A stretch of DNA of 25,641 nt from an uncultured Collinsella sp. (GCA_900544385.1 UQVD01000018.1:1-25641); one strand, 5' to 3'; shown: positions 1 through 8,075, counted from the stretch's first letter. Numbers and translations: made by a program. The notes: a model not told the origin generated them from the sequence alone.

Positions 1-49
1 ATCTACACACTGCATATCGTCGGCAGCGTCAGATGTGTATAAGAGACAG
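1..49 (+). other. Illumina Nextera i5 adapter left on contig end (not genomic)
   Basis: Bases 1-8 are the end of the P5 flow-cell primer, 9-16 are an eight-base index (ACTGCATA), 17-30 are the Read 1 stub TCGTCGGCAGCGTC, and 31-49 are the Tn5 mosaic end AGATGTGTATAAGAGACAG. Genomic sequence therefore begins at base 50. Short peptides read from this stretch, such as MCIRDR, MYKRQR and SYTHLTLPT, are artefacts and should not be annotated. Confidence 0.98.
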
Positions 50-51
50 AG

Positions 52-828
52 ACCACGCAGCGCATCCCCGTCGCGAGCGACTCGCCCCAACAGCAGCCGG
101 CTCCCGCATACGCGCCCGCTTCGCCACAGACCCCCGCTCCCAAAAAGAGCGGCACCGGGCCGCTTATCGCCGTTATCGTTGTGCTGGTGGCGATCATCAT
201 CGCCCTGGTCGTTTTCTTTGTGATCAAGCCTTTCGACAACGCCGCCACGCAGACGTCTGCCGAGGTAGCTAAGCTGCACCATGACGTCGACGACGATGAC
301 CTAAAGCCTCTCGGCGATCCCAACAGCCTGTACGACGATGATGACGATGACGACGAGGATGGCGGCGAAGCAACACTCTCCGAGCAGAACCTCTACCGCC
401 GACTGAGCGAATACTACGACTTGCTAGAAGACCTCGACAACTACGTCCGTGGCTGCGCGCAGAACTTCAACGGCAGCTATCTGGAAGAGGATCGAACCAC
501 CCGCCAAAATCTCGCCGACGTCGCCGAGCGCACAGAGGACACCATCGAGCAGTATTACGACATCGTCGAGGACCTGGACGTCCCGACGAGCTCCAAGAAC
601 TACAACTCCTGGAAGGACATCATCGCCCTGTACGACGACCTGGATCACCGCATTGACGCAATCTGTGATGCCTGGGAGATCAGCCTGAAATACGCCAAGC
701 CTGCGGACCACAAGAATGAGATCGTGGCGCCGCTGTCGCGCGACAACGTGGCGGGCACCAATGACAATAAGTATCGCCTAGACTTTGAGGAGCGCTATCC
801 CGGCGCCAAACCCGTCGAAGTGAACTAG
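52..828 (+). CDS. Membrane-anchored Asp-rich hypothetical protein, 5' truncated
   Basis: The reading frame is open from the first genomic codon at 52 to the TAG at 826-828, giving 258 residues. The true start is lost at the contig edge. Visible order: a Gln/Pro/Ala-rich N-terminal stretch of about 36 residues ending in KKSG, one hydrophobic membrane segment of about 22 residues (LIAVIVVLVAIIIALVVFF), then a mostly helical, acidic C-terminal domain of about 200 residues. The acidic domain contains a run of seven aspartates near base 342. A basic residue pair before the membrane segment and none after suggests the C-terminal domain is outside the cell. In many Coriobacteriia proteins of this shape a zinc ribbon sits at the N terminus; here that part is missing, so this cannot be tested. 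I do not recognise the family. It converges on the topoisomerase gene across a shared terminator. Confidence 0.75.
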   Translation, partial: TTQRIPVASDSPQQQPAPAYAPASPQTPAPKKSGTGPLIAVIVVLVAIIIALVVFFVIKPFDNAATQTSAEVAKLHHDVDDDDLKPLGDPNSLYDDDDDDDEDGGEATLSEQNLYRRLSEYYDLLEDLDNYVRGCAQNFNGSYLEEDRTTRQNLADVAERTEDTIEQYYDIVEDLDVPTSSKNYNSWKDIIALYDDLDHRIDAICDAWEISLKYAKPADHKNEIVAPLSRDNVAGTNDNKYRLDFEERYPGAKPVEVN

Positions 829-846
829 CGCTTTGTCGTTCCCGAG

Positions 847-904
847 CCGGCAGTTAGGGACGTTCCTAAACTGCCGGCAGAAAAGGAACGTCCCTAACTG
901 CCGG
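847..904. repeat. REP-like perfect inverted repeat (GGGACGTTCCT family)
   Basis: Two arms of 21 bases, 847-867 and 884-904, are exact reverse complements and carry the core TTAGGGACGTTCCT. The 16-base centre holds a second palindrome, CTGCCGGCAG. It lies between the end of a plus-strand gene and the terminator. It shares its GGGACGTTC core with the cluster at 8335-8523. Confidence 0.8.
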
Positions 905-906
905 TC

Positions 907-947
907 AAAAAAACGAGCGAGGATCGTGGGGTCCTCGCTCGTTTTTT
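907..947. terminator. Bidirectional intrinsic terminator
   Basis: A perfect 10-bp stem (CGAGCGAGGA at 914-923 with TCCTCGCTCG at 932-941) is flanked by A7 on the left and T6 on the right. It can end transcription from the plus-strand gene stopping at 828 and from the minus-strand topoisomerase stopping at 970. Confidence 0.9.
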
Positions 948-969
948 AGGCAATGTTTCGACCGCGCCG

Positions 970-3564
970 TTACTTGTCGGAGGCTACTTTCTTGGCAGTC
1001 GACTTCTTCGCGGTCGTCTTCTTGGCGGCAGTGGCTTTCTTAGCCGTCGTCTTCTTGGCCGCCGTCGTCTTCTTGGCCGTGCTCGCCTTAGTCGTGGTCT
1101 TGCGGCCGCGGGCGGGCTTCTTCTCCTTGGTCGGGCAGTCCATGTTGACGCAGATACGCCACGGGCCGCGCGCCGTGTTGACCACCACGATGGGGGCGCC
1201 GCACTCGGGGCAGGTCTCACCCGTCGCCTCGAGCTTACCGCGCGCCGGCAGAGGATAGCTCACGCCGCAGTCATCGTAGTTGGTGCAGCGGATAAAGCGC
1301 TTGCCGCTCTTCTCACTCTTGTGCGCGATCAGGTCGCCATGACGTCCGGCCTCGGCACACACCTTGCACTCGCCCACCTTAAGGTCGGGCTCGTAGTTGG
1401 TGGGGCACGTGGGGTTCACGCAGATCTCGAAAGCCTTCTGACGGAACGGCTGGCATTTAATGCGCGGCGCGCCGCACTCGGGGCACACGGCCGCCTCGCC
1501 CTCGAGCGGACTCACCTTGACGCCGCTCGGCACCGGATAGGTCACATCGCAGTCGGGCCAGCCCATGCAGCCAATGAAGCTGCCACGGGTCTTGGCGCTC
1601 GTCTTCATAACCAGGTCCTTGCCGCACTTGGGGCAAGCTCCCACGCGCGCATCGGCCGTGACGGCGTCGCTGATGGCGTCGCCCAGCTCCTGCGTATGCT
1701 TGAGCAGCTCGTCGAGCACGCCGGCCAGCAGTGCGCGCGAGTGCGTCACGACATGCTCTTCGGTGTCCTCGCCGCGCTCGACGCGGGTCATGTCGCCGTC
1801 GAGCTCGCTGGTCATATCGGGGCTCGTGATGCGCGGGGCAAACTGCGTCAGCGCATCGATGATGGCGATGCCCAGCTGACTCGGCTCCACGGGATCGTTT
1901 TTGAGGTAGCGCACGGCGTACAGGCGCTCGATGATGCTCGCGCGCGTGGACTTGGTGCCCAAGCCGCGCTTCTCCATCTCCTGCACGAGTTTACCCTGGC
2001 TGTAGCGTGCGGGCGGCTCGGTCTGCTTTGCCTCGAGCTTAATGTCGAACACATCAACCGTATCGCCCTGCTCCAGCGGCGGCATCTGCTCATCGCGCTT
2101 AAGGCCGTACGGATAGGCCTCGCGGAAACCCGGGGTCACGAGCACGTCGCCCGAAGCCACGAACGGCTCACCGTTCACGTCGAGCTCGAGCTTGGTGTTC
2201 TCGATGGTCGCGGGCCCCATAAGCGTCGCCAGGAAGCGACGGGCGATGAGGTCGTAGAGCTTGCGCTGGCCGCCGTCGAGCGTGGACGGATCGCCCTCGC
2301 CCGTGGGATAGATAGGCGGGTGGTCGGTGGTCTCGACCTTGCCGCGCGTGGGCTTCATGGGGCCGGCGAGCACCTTTTTGCACACGGGCGCCAGCGCCGG
2401 GTTAATCTTTGCCAGGTCACTCACCACGGCGCCCAGATCGAGCGTCGCGGGGTACACGGTGTTGTCGACACGCGGGTAGCTGATGAGGCCCGCCATGTAG
2501 AGGGACTCGGCGATGCGCATGGTACGCGCAGGTGAGATGCCCTCGGCTGCGGCGGCAGCCTGCAGCGAGGTGGTCGCAAACGGCGTGGGCGGCTGCTGCT
2601 TGCGCGAGCGCTTGGTCACCGCGGCGACGGTTGCCGTCGCGACGCCGTCGACATGGTTGTACGCCGTCTCAGCAGCATCCTTGTCGGTAAAGCGTGCCGT
2701 CTTGTGCGCAATCTTAAAGCGGTCGTCCTCGGCAGCACCCTGTGCGGCGCCCATGCCGCGGATCTGCCAATAGTCCTCGGGCACAAACGCCATGCGCTCG
2801 CGCTCGCGCTCGACCACCAGGGCAAGCGTCGGCGTCTGCACGCGGCCGGCGGAACGCACGTTGCCAAAGCCGCCAAACTTGGCGAGCGTCAGGTAGCGCG
2901 TGAGCACCGCGCCCCAAATGAGGTCGATGTGCTGACGGCTCTCGCCGGCGTCGGCCAAGTTCTGGTCGAGCGAGACGAGATTATCAAAGGCCTGCGTAAT
3001 CTCGGCCTTGGTAAACGAAGAATACTGGGCGCGGGCGACCGGCAAGTCGGGCGCAACCTCGCGCACCTTGTTGAGGGCGTCCGAACCGATCAGCTCGCCC
3101 TCGCGATCGAAGTCCGTAGCGATGATGACACTGTCGGACTTCTTGGCAAGGTTCTTGAGCGAGCGAATGAGCTCCTTCTCGGCCGGCAGCTTAATGACGG
3201 GCGCCCAGGTGAGATACGGCAGGCTCTCGAGCTTCCAGCCCTTGATGGAGATACCGTCGGCAAGAAACGGCTTGCGCTTGGTGTCATAGGGCGGGCGCGC
3301 CAGGCCATCGGGCATGTCGGCCGGCAGCATCTCGCCGTCCTCGGTGACCGAATACCAGCCCAGCTTTTTATCGAACAGCACGCTGTCGCAAAAATCGGGC
3401 GCAAGGATGTGACCGGCAAGGCCGATGGTCACGCACTCCTCGCCCTTCCACTCAAAACGGTAGATGGCGGTGTTGTACACCTTGTCCTTTTTGGGTTTGC
3501 CCGTGGACAGACGCTCGGCAATCTGACGCGCGGCGTCGTTTTTCTCGGCGATGATGAGCTTCAA
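970..3564 (-). CDS. topA: Type IA DNA topoisomerase (archaeal-like TopA) with zinc ribbons and Lys/Ala tail
   Basis: 864 residues. It relaxes negatively supercoiled DNA by passing one strand through a transient nick made by an active-site tyrosine. The TOPRIM domain starts at KLIIAEKNDAARQIAERL and has the metal-binding DFDREGE motif at residues 151-157. The catalytic tyrosine is Tyr363 in GLISYPRVDN. From residue 644 on there are four Cys-rich zinc ribbons (for example CPKCGKDL and CPECGAP, twice). The last 50 or so residues are KKTTAKK-type repeats, resembling a histone H1 tail. The start is TTG at 3562-3564; an AGGAG six bases before it supports this choice. The opening motif is closer to archaeal TopA and topoisomerase III than to the standard bacterial VIVESPAKA form. 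hypB ends 54 bases upstream, so this is probably the last gene of the tat-hyp run. Whether it is the cell's only topoisomerase I cannot be seen here. Confidence 0.9.
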   Translation of the reverse strand: MKLIIAEKNDAARQIAERLSTGKPKKDKVYNTAIYRFEWKGEECVTIGLAGHILAPDFCDSVLFDKKLGWYSVTEDGEMLPADMPDGLARPPYDTKRKPFLADGISIKGWKLESLPYLTWAPVIKLPAEKELIRSLKNLAKKSDSVIIATDFDREGELIGSDALNKVREVAPDLPVARAQYSSFTKAEITQAFDNLVSLDQNLADAGESRQHIDLIWGAVLTRYLTLAKFGGFGNVRSAGRVQTPTLALVVERERERMAFVPEDYWQIRGMGAAQGAAEDDRFKIAHKTARFTDKDAAETAYNHVDGVATATVAAVTKRSRKQQPPTPFATTSLQAAAAAEGISPARTMRIAESLYMAGLISYPRVDNTVYPATLDLGAVVSDLAKINPALAPVCKKVLAGPMKPTRGKVETTDHPPIYPTGEGDPSTLDGGQRKLYDLIARRFLATLMGPATIENTKLELDVNGEPFVASGDVLVTPGFREAYPYGLKRDEQMPPLEQGDTVDVFDIKLEAKQTEPPARYSQGKLVQEMEKRGLGTKSTRASIIERLYAVRYLKNDPVEPSQLGIAIIDALTQFAPRITSPDMTSELDGDMTRVERGEDTEEHVVTHSRALLAGVLDELLKHTQELGDAISDAVTADARVGACPKCGKDLVMKTSAKTRGSFIGCMGWPDCDVTYPVPSGVKVSPLEGEAAVCPECGAPRIKCQPFRQKAFEICVNPTCPTNYEPDLKVGECKVCAEAGRHGDLIAHKSEKSGKRFIRCTNYDDCGVSYPLPARGKLEATGETCPECGAPIVVVNTARGPWRICVNMDCPTKEKKPARGRKTTTKASTAKKTTAAKKTTAKKATAAKKTTAKKSTAKKVASDK

Positions 3565-3618
3565 AAGAGGCTCCTATCTCGTGTCTCTGCGGCTACGCCC
3601 GCCCGTATGGCGGCCGAT

Positions 3619-4302
3619 TTACGCCCTTGCTTGCTCGATCTGCCCGATGAGCCAATCGCACCAGGCATCCATGCCCTCGCCCTTGCGCGCGCTCACGGCA
3701 AACCGCGGCGCCTGCGGATTGAGGTCATCGAGTGTCTTAGTATACCTATCCATGTCAAAATCGAAAGCCGGAGCCACGTCGACCTTGTTGAGCAGCTGTG
3801 CGCCGGCGTGTTGGAAGATGCCCGGGTACTTGATGGGCTTGTCGTCGCCCTCGGGCACCGAGAGGATCATGATGGACAGGTTCTCACCCAGGTCAAAGTC
3901 GACCGGGCAGACCAAGTTGCCCACGTTTTCGATAAAGATGACGTCGATGTTCTCCAGACCGACGGCCTGGTCGAAGGCGTCGACGGCCTCCATGATCATG
4001 TTGCCCTCGAGGTGGCACAGGCCGCCCGTGTTGATCTGGATGGCGGGCATGCCGGCTTCCTTCATGGTAATGGCGTCGACGTCCGAGGCGATATCGCCCT
4101 CGATGACGGCGCAACGCAGGCCCGCCTTGTCGCGTAGGCGCTCGTTGGTGCCCAAAATCGTGGTGGTCTTGCCCGAGCCAGGGCTCGACAGGACATTGAT
4201 CACATAGGTGTTTGTCTCATGAAATCGCTGACGCAGCTGATCTGCCAGGCGCTCGTTGCGCGACAGGATCGGCGACGCGATATCAATCGTTTTCTCAGCC
4301 AT
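3619..4302 (-). CDS. hypB: Hydrogenase nickel incorporation GTPase HypB
   Basis: 227 residues. HypB is a SIMIBI-class GTPase that, with HypA, delivers nickel to the large subunit of [NiFe]-hydrogenases in the cytoplasm. The P-loop SSPGSGKT is near residues 38-45, followed by the switch-region motif EGDIASDVDA. The G-domain metal site seen in the E. coli protein is represented by Cys96-His97 (GGLCHLEG) and Cys132 (NLVCPVDFD). The N-terminal His-rich stretch and the CxxCGC motif found in some HypB proteins are absent. An in-frame GTG at 4309-4311 was not used because AAGGAG would abut it; the ATG at 4300-4302 has that site eight bases away. hypA ends 55 bases upstream. No hydrogenase structural gene is in the window, so the client enzyme is unknown. 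Confidence 0.95.
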   Translation of the reverse strand: MAEKTIDIASPILSRNERLADQLRQRFHETNTYVINVLSSPGSGKTTTILGTNERLRDKAGLRCAVIEGDIASDVDAITMKEAGMPAIQINTGGLCHLEGNMIMEAVDAFDQAVGLENIDVIFIENVGNLVCPVDFDLGENLSIMILSVPEGDDKPIKYPGIFQHAGAQLLNKVDVAPAFDFDMDRYTKTLDDLNPQAPRFAVSARKGEGMDAWCDWLIGQIEQARA

Positions 4303-4357
4303 ACTTGGCACTCCTTACTTTGGCCCCTTTATACCCCATCACCAGATGGCTAGCGGG

Positions 4358-4714
4358 CTAATCGTCGGGGGTTTCGATTTCGATACTCGCGATATCGAGC
4401 TCGCGGCCGTGCAGTAGGCGCACGTTGGCGCCGCCACATTGGGGGCAACGGCAATGGAAGCGATCGTGGTCGAAAACCTCGCCGCAGTCCAGGCACCCGC
4501 TTTGTGGATGGACCTCCTCCACGGCAAGCTCGCAGCCTTGCGTGAGCGGATCCTCGTCGCGAAACGTCTCCCACGCAAAGTCGAGCGCCTCGCGCACAAC
4601 TTCGGTCATATCCCCGATACGCAGCGTTACCAAAACGGCGCGCGAGGCCCCCGCCCCACGCGCCGCGCGAATCACTGTATCGAGTATGCCGTTGACAATG
4701 CCAACCTCGTGCAT
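4358..4714 (-). CDS. hypA: Hydrogenase maturation nickel chaperone HypA
   Basis: 118 residues, the usual length for HypA. HypA binds nickel through its N-terminal Met-His-Glu and passes it with HypB to the [NiFe]-hydrogenase precursor. The protein begins MHEVGIVNGIL, which keeps the nickel-ligating His2. The structural zinc site is two CxxC pairs, Cys74/Cys77 (CLDC) and Cys90/Cys93 (CPQC); an extra cysteine sits at 88. It starts six bases after the tatC stop, so tatC and hypA are almost certainly cotranscribed, and hypB follows on the same strand. Confidence 0.95.
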   Translation of the reverse strand: MHEVGIVNGILDTVIRAARGAGASRAVLVTLRIGDMTEVVREALDFAWETFRDEDPLTQGCELAVEEVHPQSGCLDCGEVFDHDRFHCRCPQCGGANVRLLHGRELDIASIEIETPDD

Positions 4715-4720
4715 ACCGAT

Positions 4721-5512
4721 TTACTCCTCGTCGTCCTCATCGTCCGAGAACAGGTCCAGACGACTCACGAACAAGCCCTCCTTGCCCTCGCGCGCGGTAA
4801 TGACCACGCGGGCGATGGCAAGCGAAATCTCGTAGAGCGAGAGCAGGGCGCCGTACATGAGGCCCAGCGTGACGGGCGAACCGTCGGGCGTAATCACAGC
4901 CGAGCCCACAAGCAGGCCAACGTATACGTAACGCCAGGCACCGCGGAAGGCCGCGTAGGACACAATATGGAAGACGGACAGGTAGAAGATGATGAGCGGC
5001 AGCTCAAACGCCACACCAAAGCCGATCATAAAGAGCAGCTCCATGTTGACGTAGTTCTCCAGATCGGGCAGCGCCGTGGCGACTGCCGAAGTCTCGCCGA
5101 TGAGCCACTCAAAGCCCGCGGGAATGATGATGAAGTAGCAAAAGATTGCGCCCAAGAAGAACAGCACCGTCGAGGCGAGCACCGTGGGCACGACCCACTT
5201 GCGCTCGTTGGGGCGAAGCGCCGGCAGGAAAAACGCCAGAATCTGCCAGATAATCATGGGCGTGCACATGACCACGGCCATCTTGATGGCCAGCGAGAAG
5301 CGCAGACCAAAGCCGCCGAGCGTGGTGGTGATGTAGAACTTACCGTCCGGTACAAAGGAGCGGATGGGATCTTCCAGGATGTCGAGCACAACAGGCGTGG
5401 CGAAATACAGCACGATGGCTGCGGCAAAGACCGATACGACCACGATGGTCAGGCGGCGACGGAGCTCTCCCAGATGATCGAAGAGCGGCATACGCGCAGG
5501 TCCGATAGGCAT
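4721..5512 (-). CDS. tatC: Sec-independent (twin-arginine) translocase subunit TatC
   Basis: 263 residues, with the six hydrophobic segments expected of TatC. TatC recognises twin-arginine signal peptides and, with TatA/B, exports folded proteins across the membrane. Signature parts are visible: DHLGELRRRL at the N terminus, the cytoplasmic loop FLPALRPNERK after the second segment, and SAVITPDGSPVT before the last segment. The C terminus ends in an acidic run (DDEDDEE). The start ATG shares one base with the stop codon of the upstream tatA/B gene (TAATG), which indicates translational coupling. A second ATG seven codons in (MPLFDHLGEL) is a possible alternative start. Confidence 0.95.
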   Translation of the reverse strand: MPIGPARMPLFDHLGELRRRLTIVVVSVFAAAIVLYFATPVVLDILEDPIRSFVPDGKFYITTTLGGFGLRFSLAIKMAVVMCTPMIIWQILAFFLPALRPNERKWVVPTVLASTVLFFLGAIFCYFIIIPAGFEWLIGETSAVATALPDLENYVNMELLFMIGFGVAFELPLIIFYLSVFHIVSYAAFRGAWRYVYVGLLVGSAVITPDGSPVTLGLMYGALLSLYEISLAIARVVITAREGKEGLFVSRLDLFSDDEDDEE

Positions 5513-6102
5513 TACTCATCGCCTCCCTTCGGGGCGTCGGCGGTGGCAGCTTCGTCCTCGGCCTCGAGCTCGCGGGCGAGCTGGTCGACGACGGCCTTGC
5601 GCTTGCGGGGACGACGGGCGTAGAGGTCGGCCGTCGTGGGCTCTGCCGGCTCGGGCTCGGGCTCCGGCTCTGCAGCAGGCTCGGACTCGACGACAGGCTC
5701 GGCGGGAGCGGCAGGCTCGGGCTCGGCGCCCTCGGCCTCATCAGCAGCGCCCTCGCCCTCGGCAGCACCCTCGCTTGCGGCCTTCTCGGCAGCAAGACGG
5801 GCGCGACGCTCGGCAAAGGTCTCCTTCTTGGCGGGCGCTGCCGTCTCGGCGGCGCCCTCGTCCGCATCGGAATCGTCGTCGGTCGCAGCAGCCTTCTTGG
5901 GCTTGACCGGGGCCGACGCGGCCTCGCTCACCGGATCGATAATCTCGGACTGAACAACGGCCGTCATCTTTTCCTGCGTCTCGCGGAACTGACGGATGGC
6001 ACGGCCGATCGTGCGGCCCATCTGCGGGAGCTTATCCGGGCCAAACAGCAAAAAGCCGAAGACCACGATGATCGCGAGCTCACCCTCTCCAATACCAAAC
6101 AC
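5512..6102 (-). CDS. tatA: Twin-arginine translocase TatA/TatB-family subunit
   Basis: 196 residues. A single N-terminal membrane helix (FGIGEGELAIIVVFGFLLFG) is followed by the conserved PDKLP hinge and an amphipathic helix (MGRTIGRAIRQFRE), the standard TatA/B layout. FGIGEGEL with an early Glu is TatB-like, but the two are hard to separate in actinobacteria and this is the only such gene in the window. The remaining 140 or so residues are low-complexity Ala/Glu/Pro (including EPEPEPEP), far longer than in typical TatA, with a short basic patch (RRPRKRK) near the end. I set the start at GTG 6100-6102, which has GGAGG five bases before it. The nearby ATG is out of frame. It is coupled to tatC by a TAATG overlap. 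Confidence 0.88.
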   Translation of the reverse strand: MFGIGEGELAIIVVFGFLLFGPDKLPQMGRTIGRAIRQFRETQEKMTAVVQSEIIDPVSEAASAPVKPKKAAATDDDSDADEGAAETAAPAKKETFAERRARLAAEKAASEGAAEGEGAADEAEGAEPEPAAPAEPVVESEPAAEPEPEPEPAEPTTADLYARRPRKRKAVVDQLARELEAEDEAATADAPKGGDE

Positions 6103-6114
6103 ACATACCTCCAA

Positions 6115-6134
6115 GGCTCGATGTGAGTCGAGCC
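6115..6134 (-). promoter_or_regulatory. Hairpin just upstream of the tatA ribosome site
   Basis: GGCTCGA (6115-6121) pairs exactly with TCGAGCC (6128-6134) around a six-base loop. It sits two bases before the TTGGAGG of tatA/B in the leader. It may modulate ribosome access or transcript stability; there is no T-tract, so it is not a terminator. Confidence 0.4.
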
Positions 6135-6188
6135 CGCACCGCGCCATTCGGCCGGAACTCGTCTATTCATTCGGTCAAGTATAGCGCC

Positions 6189-6206
6189 CGGACGTCAAAA
6201 CGTCCG
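6189..6206 (-). terminator. Terminator-like hairpin downstream of the STAS gene
   Basis: CGGACGT pairs with ACGTCCG around CAAA, about 50 bases after the stop of the STAS gene. There is no clear T-tract on the minus strand, so the role is uncertain. It lies between that gene and the tat operon. Confidence 0.3.
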
Positions 6207-6255
6207 AGCGCATCACAAACATATGCCAAACGGCACGCCCTTTTGGGGGCAAAGA

Positions 6256-6570
6256 TTATGCAGCGGTGATCGAAATCTCCTGGTCGACACCCAACAGCTG
6301 AACCACGCGCATCACCGGGGGCTGCACATTGGTGCAGCTAAAGCGCTTACCGTGGTCGAACGCGTGGTGCGCGGCGCCCACGAGCACGCCAATGCCCGTC
6401 GAATCGATGTAGCTCACCTGGGCAAAATCGAGCTCAACGGCCTCAGTGGGCTGCTCGAGCGCCAGCTCGATGGCATTGCGCAGGCTATCGGCGTTAGAGA
6501 TATCGATCTCGCCGGTTACCTTAATGGTGTAGAGCTCTGGCGTGGGGTTGGTGGAAATACCCAAATCCAT
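6256..6570 (-). CDS. STAS-domain anti-anti-sigma factor (SpoIIAA/RsbV-like)
   Basis: 104 residues, a single STAS domain. Proteins of this type bind an anti-sigma factor kinase and free the sigma factor; the kinase switches them off by phosphorylating a serine. The phospho-acceptor region is visible as YIDSTGIGVLVGA, with the expected DS pair. The ATG at 6568-6570 has AAAGGAG seven bases upstream. The aminotransferase gene ends 51 bases upstream on the same strand, so the two may be cotranscribed. No anti-sigma kinase or sigma factor gene is in the window, so the partner is unknown. A role in general stress or another STAS-regulated process cannot be told apart. Confidence 0.85.
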   Translation of the reverse strand: MDLGISTNPTPELYTIKVTGEIDISNADSLRNAIELALEQPTEAVELDFAQVSYIDSTGIGVLVGAAHHAFDHGKRFSCTNVQPPVMRVVQLLGVDQEISITAA

Positions 6571-6621
6571 GTATACGCTCCTTTACGTATCGAAAGTGCG
6601 GATAGTACGGGAAGCCGCGCG

Positions 6622-7926
6622 TTAGGCGCGCTCGGCACGCGCAAGCTCGGCAGCGACAAGCTTAACGGCCAGCACCAGCACATCGAGCGCGGCCTCCAGG
6701 TCCTCGACCGTGGGATAGCTCGGCGCGATGCGGATGTTGGTGTCGCGCGGGTCCTTGCCATAGGGCCAGGTAGCACCGGCTGGCGTGAGCTTAACGCCCA
6801 AGTCGGCGCAAAGCGCGGCGACCTTCTGGGCCGAGCCCTCGGGACCATCGAAGCTTACAAAGTAGCCGCCGCGAGGGTGCGTCCAGGTGGCGCAGCCCGT
6901 GTCGCCCAAGCCCTCGGTGAGCTTGCGCTCGACGGCCTCAAAGCGCGGACGCAGGAACTCGGCATGCTTTTTCATGTGCTCCTTGACCGCCTCGATGGTG
7001 GGAAGGAAGCGCACGTGACGCAGTTGGTTGAGCTTGTCGGCGCTGATGAGGCCGGCCTTCAGGCGCTTGGAGAACTCGGCGATGACCGCGGGGCTCGCAC
7101 CGATAAAGCCGATGCCGGCGCCCGGGAAGGTAATCTTGGACGTCGAGGCAAAGGCCACCACGCGGTCCTCGGTGCCCGCCGCGCGAGCGAGGTCAAAGAT
7201 GTTGGCGAGCTCGTCGGTCTCGTCGTACAGGTCGTGCACGCAGTAGGCGTTGTCCCAGAAGATGCGGAAATCGGGCGCGGCCGTGGGCATCTCGACCAGG
7301 CGGCGCACAGTGTCCTCGCTAAAGGTGATGCCCGTGGGGTTTGAATACTTGGGCACGCACCAGATACCCTTGATGGAATCGTCGGCGGCAACGAGGCGCT
7401 CGATCTCGTCCATGTCGGGGCCGTTGTCGGTCATCGCAACGGGGACGTTCTCGATGCCCAAGTCGGCGGTGATGCCAAAGTGGCGGTCGTAGCCGGGCAC
7501 CGGGCACAGGAACTTAACCTTCTTGCCGTCGTGCGCGGCCTCGTAAGCCTCCCAAGGATCGCTGCCGCACGAGCCGCAGCGCCAGAACACGCCGGCGATG
7601 TCATGCTCGATCAAAAGGCTCGACGAACCCAGCACGAGCGTCTGCTCGGCGGGGCAGCCCAGGAACTCCCCTGCCAACTTGCGTGCCGAGGGAATGCCCT
7701 CGAAGCAGCCGTAATTGGAGCAGTCGACGTTGCCGTCGTGCAAATCGGCGTCGGCATTGAGGATGTCGAGCATGGGGCGCGAGATGTCCACCTGGGAGGG
7801 CGACGGCTTGCCGCGCGCCATATCGAGCGCCAGGCCCTTGGCCTTGACCTCGGCGACCTCGGCTTTGAGCGCCTCGATGGCGGCATCGAGTTCGGTGGTT
7901 TCCATCTTCTGGTAGATCGTCTGCAT
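6622..7926 (-). CDS. Aspartate aminotransferase, type If (fold-type I PLP enzyme)
   Basis: 434 residues. It transfers an amino group between aspartate and 2-oxoglutarate with pyridoxal phosphate, linking oxaloacetate and amino-acid synthesis in the cytoplasm. Motifs: an early MARGKPSPSQVDIS, the substrate-side YSNPTG, FWDNAY containing the cofactor-binding Asp and Tyr, and the PLP lysine in ASTSKITFPGAG. The overall pattern, including GCFEGIPSAR and HPRGGYFVSFD, fits the less common type If group (Pfam Asp_aminotransf) rather than the classical AspC type. I set the start at ATG 7924-7926, preceded by GAAAGG eight bases away. An in-frame TTG six codons earlier has no ribosome site. The gene is divergent from a small ORF across 150 bases, where TATACT occurs on its strand as a possible -10. 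Confidence 0.88.
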   Translation of the reverse strand: MQTIYQKMETTELDAAIEALKAEVAEVKAKGLALDMARGKPSPSQVDISRPMLDILNADADLHDGNVDCSNYGCFEGIPSARKLAGEFLGCPAEQTLVLGSSSLLIEHDIAGVFWRCGSCGSDPWEAYEAAHDGKKVKFLCPVPGYDRHFGITADLGIENVPVAMTDNGPDMDEIERLVAADDSIKGIWCVPKYSNPTGITFSEDTVRRLVEMPTAAPDFRIFWDNAYCVHDLYDETDELANIFDLARAAGTEDRVVAFASTSKITFPGAGIGFIGASPAVIAEFSKRLKAGLISADKLNQLRHVRFLPTIEAVKEHMKKHAEFLRPRFEAVERKLTEGLGDTGCATWTHPRGGYFVSFDGPEGSAQKVAALCADLGVKLTPAGATWPYGKDPRDTNIRIAPSYPTVEDLEAALDVLVLAVKLVAAELARAERA

Positions 7927-8075
7927 GGGTGCGACCTTTCGCAAAGCGGGACGTTGCAGTTCGTCTAAGTATAGACCGCCACCGCCGCAACGTTATGAAG
8001 CCGTGATAGATTAAGTCCATCGCAATAAATTACGAATCGCCGCGCATGCCGGCGTGGGGCGCCCAAGGAGGCACT

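Noticed and set aside
3..323. Minus-strand frame running into the first bases
   Set aside because: Its end is translated from the sequencing adapter and the rest is antisense to the truncated membrane protein.
1321..2535. Long plus-strand open frame of 404 codons opposite topA
   Set aside because: It is the antisense shadow of a well-supported topoisomerase in GC-rich DNA, lacks a ribosome site and has no recognisable motif.
2653..4137. Plus-strand open frame of 494 codons across topA and hypB
   Set aside because: It spans two real minus-strand genes and their gap; Leu/His/Arg-rich composition is typical of antisense frames.
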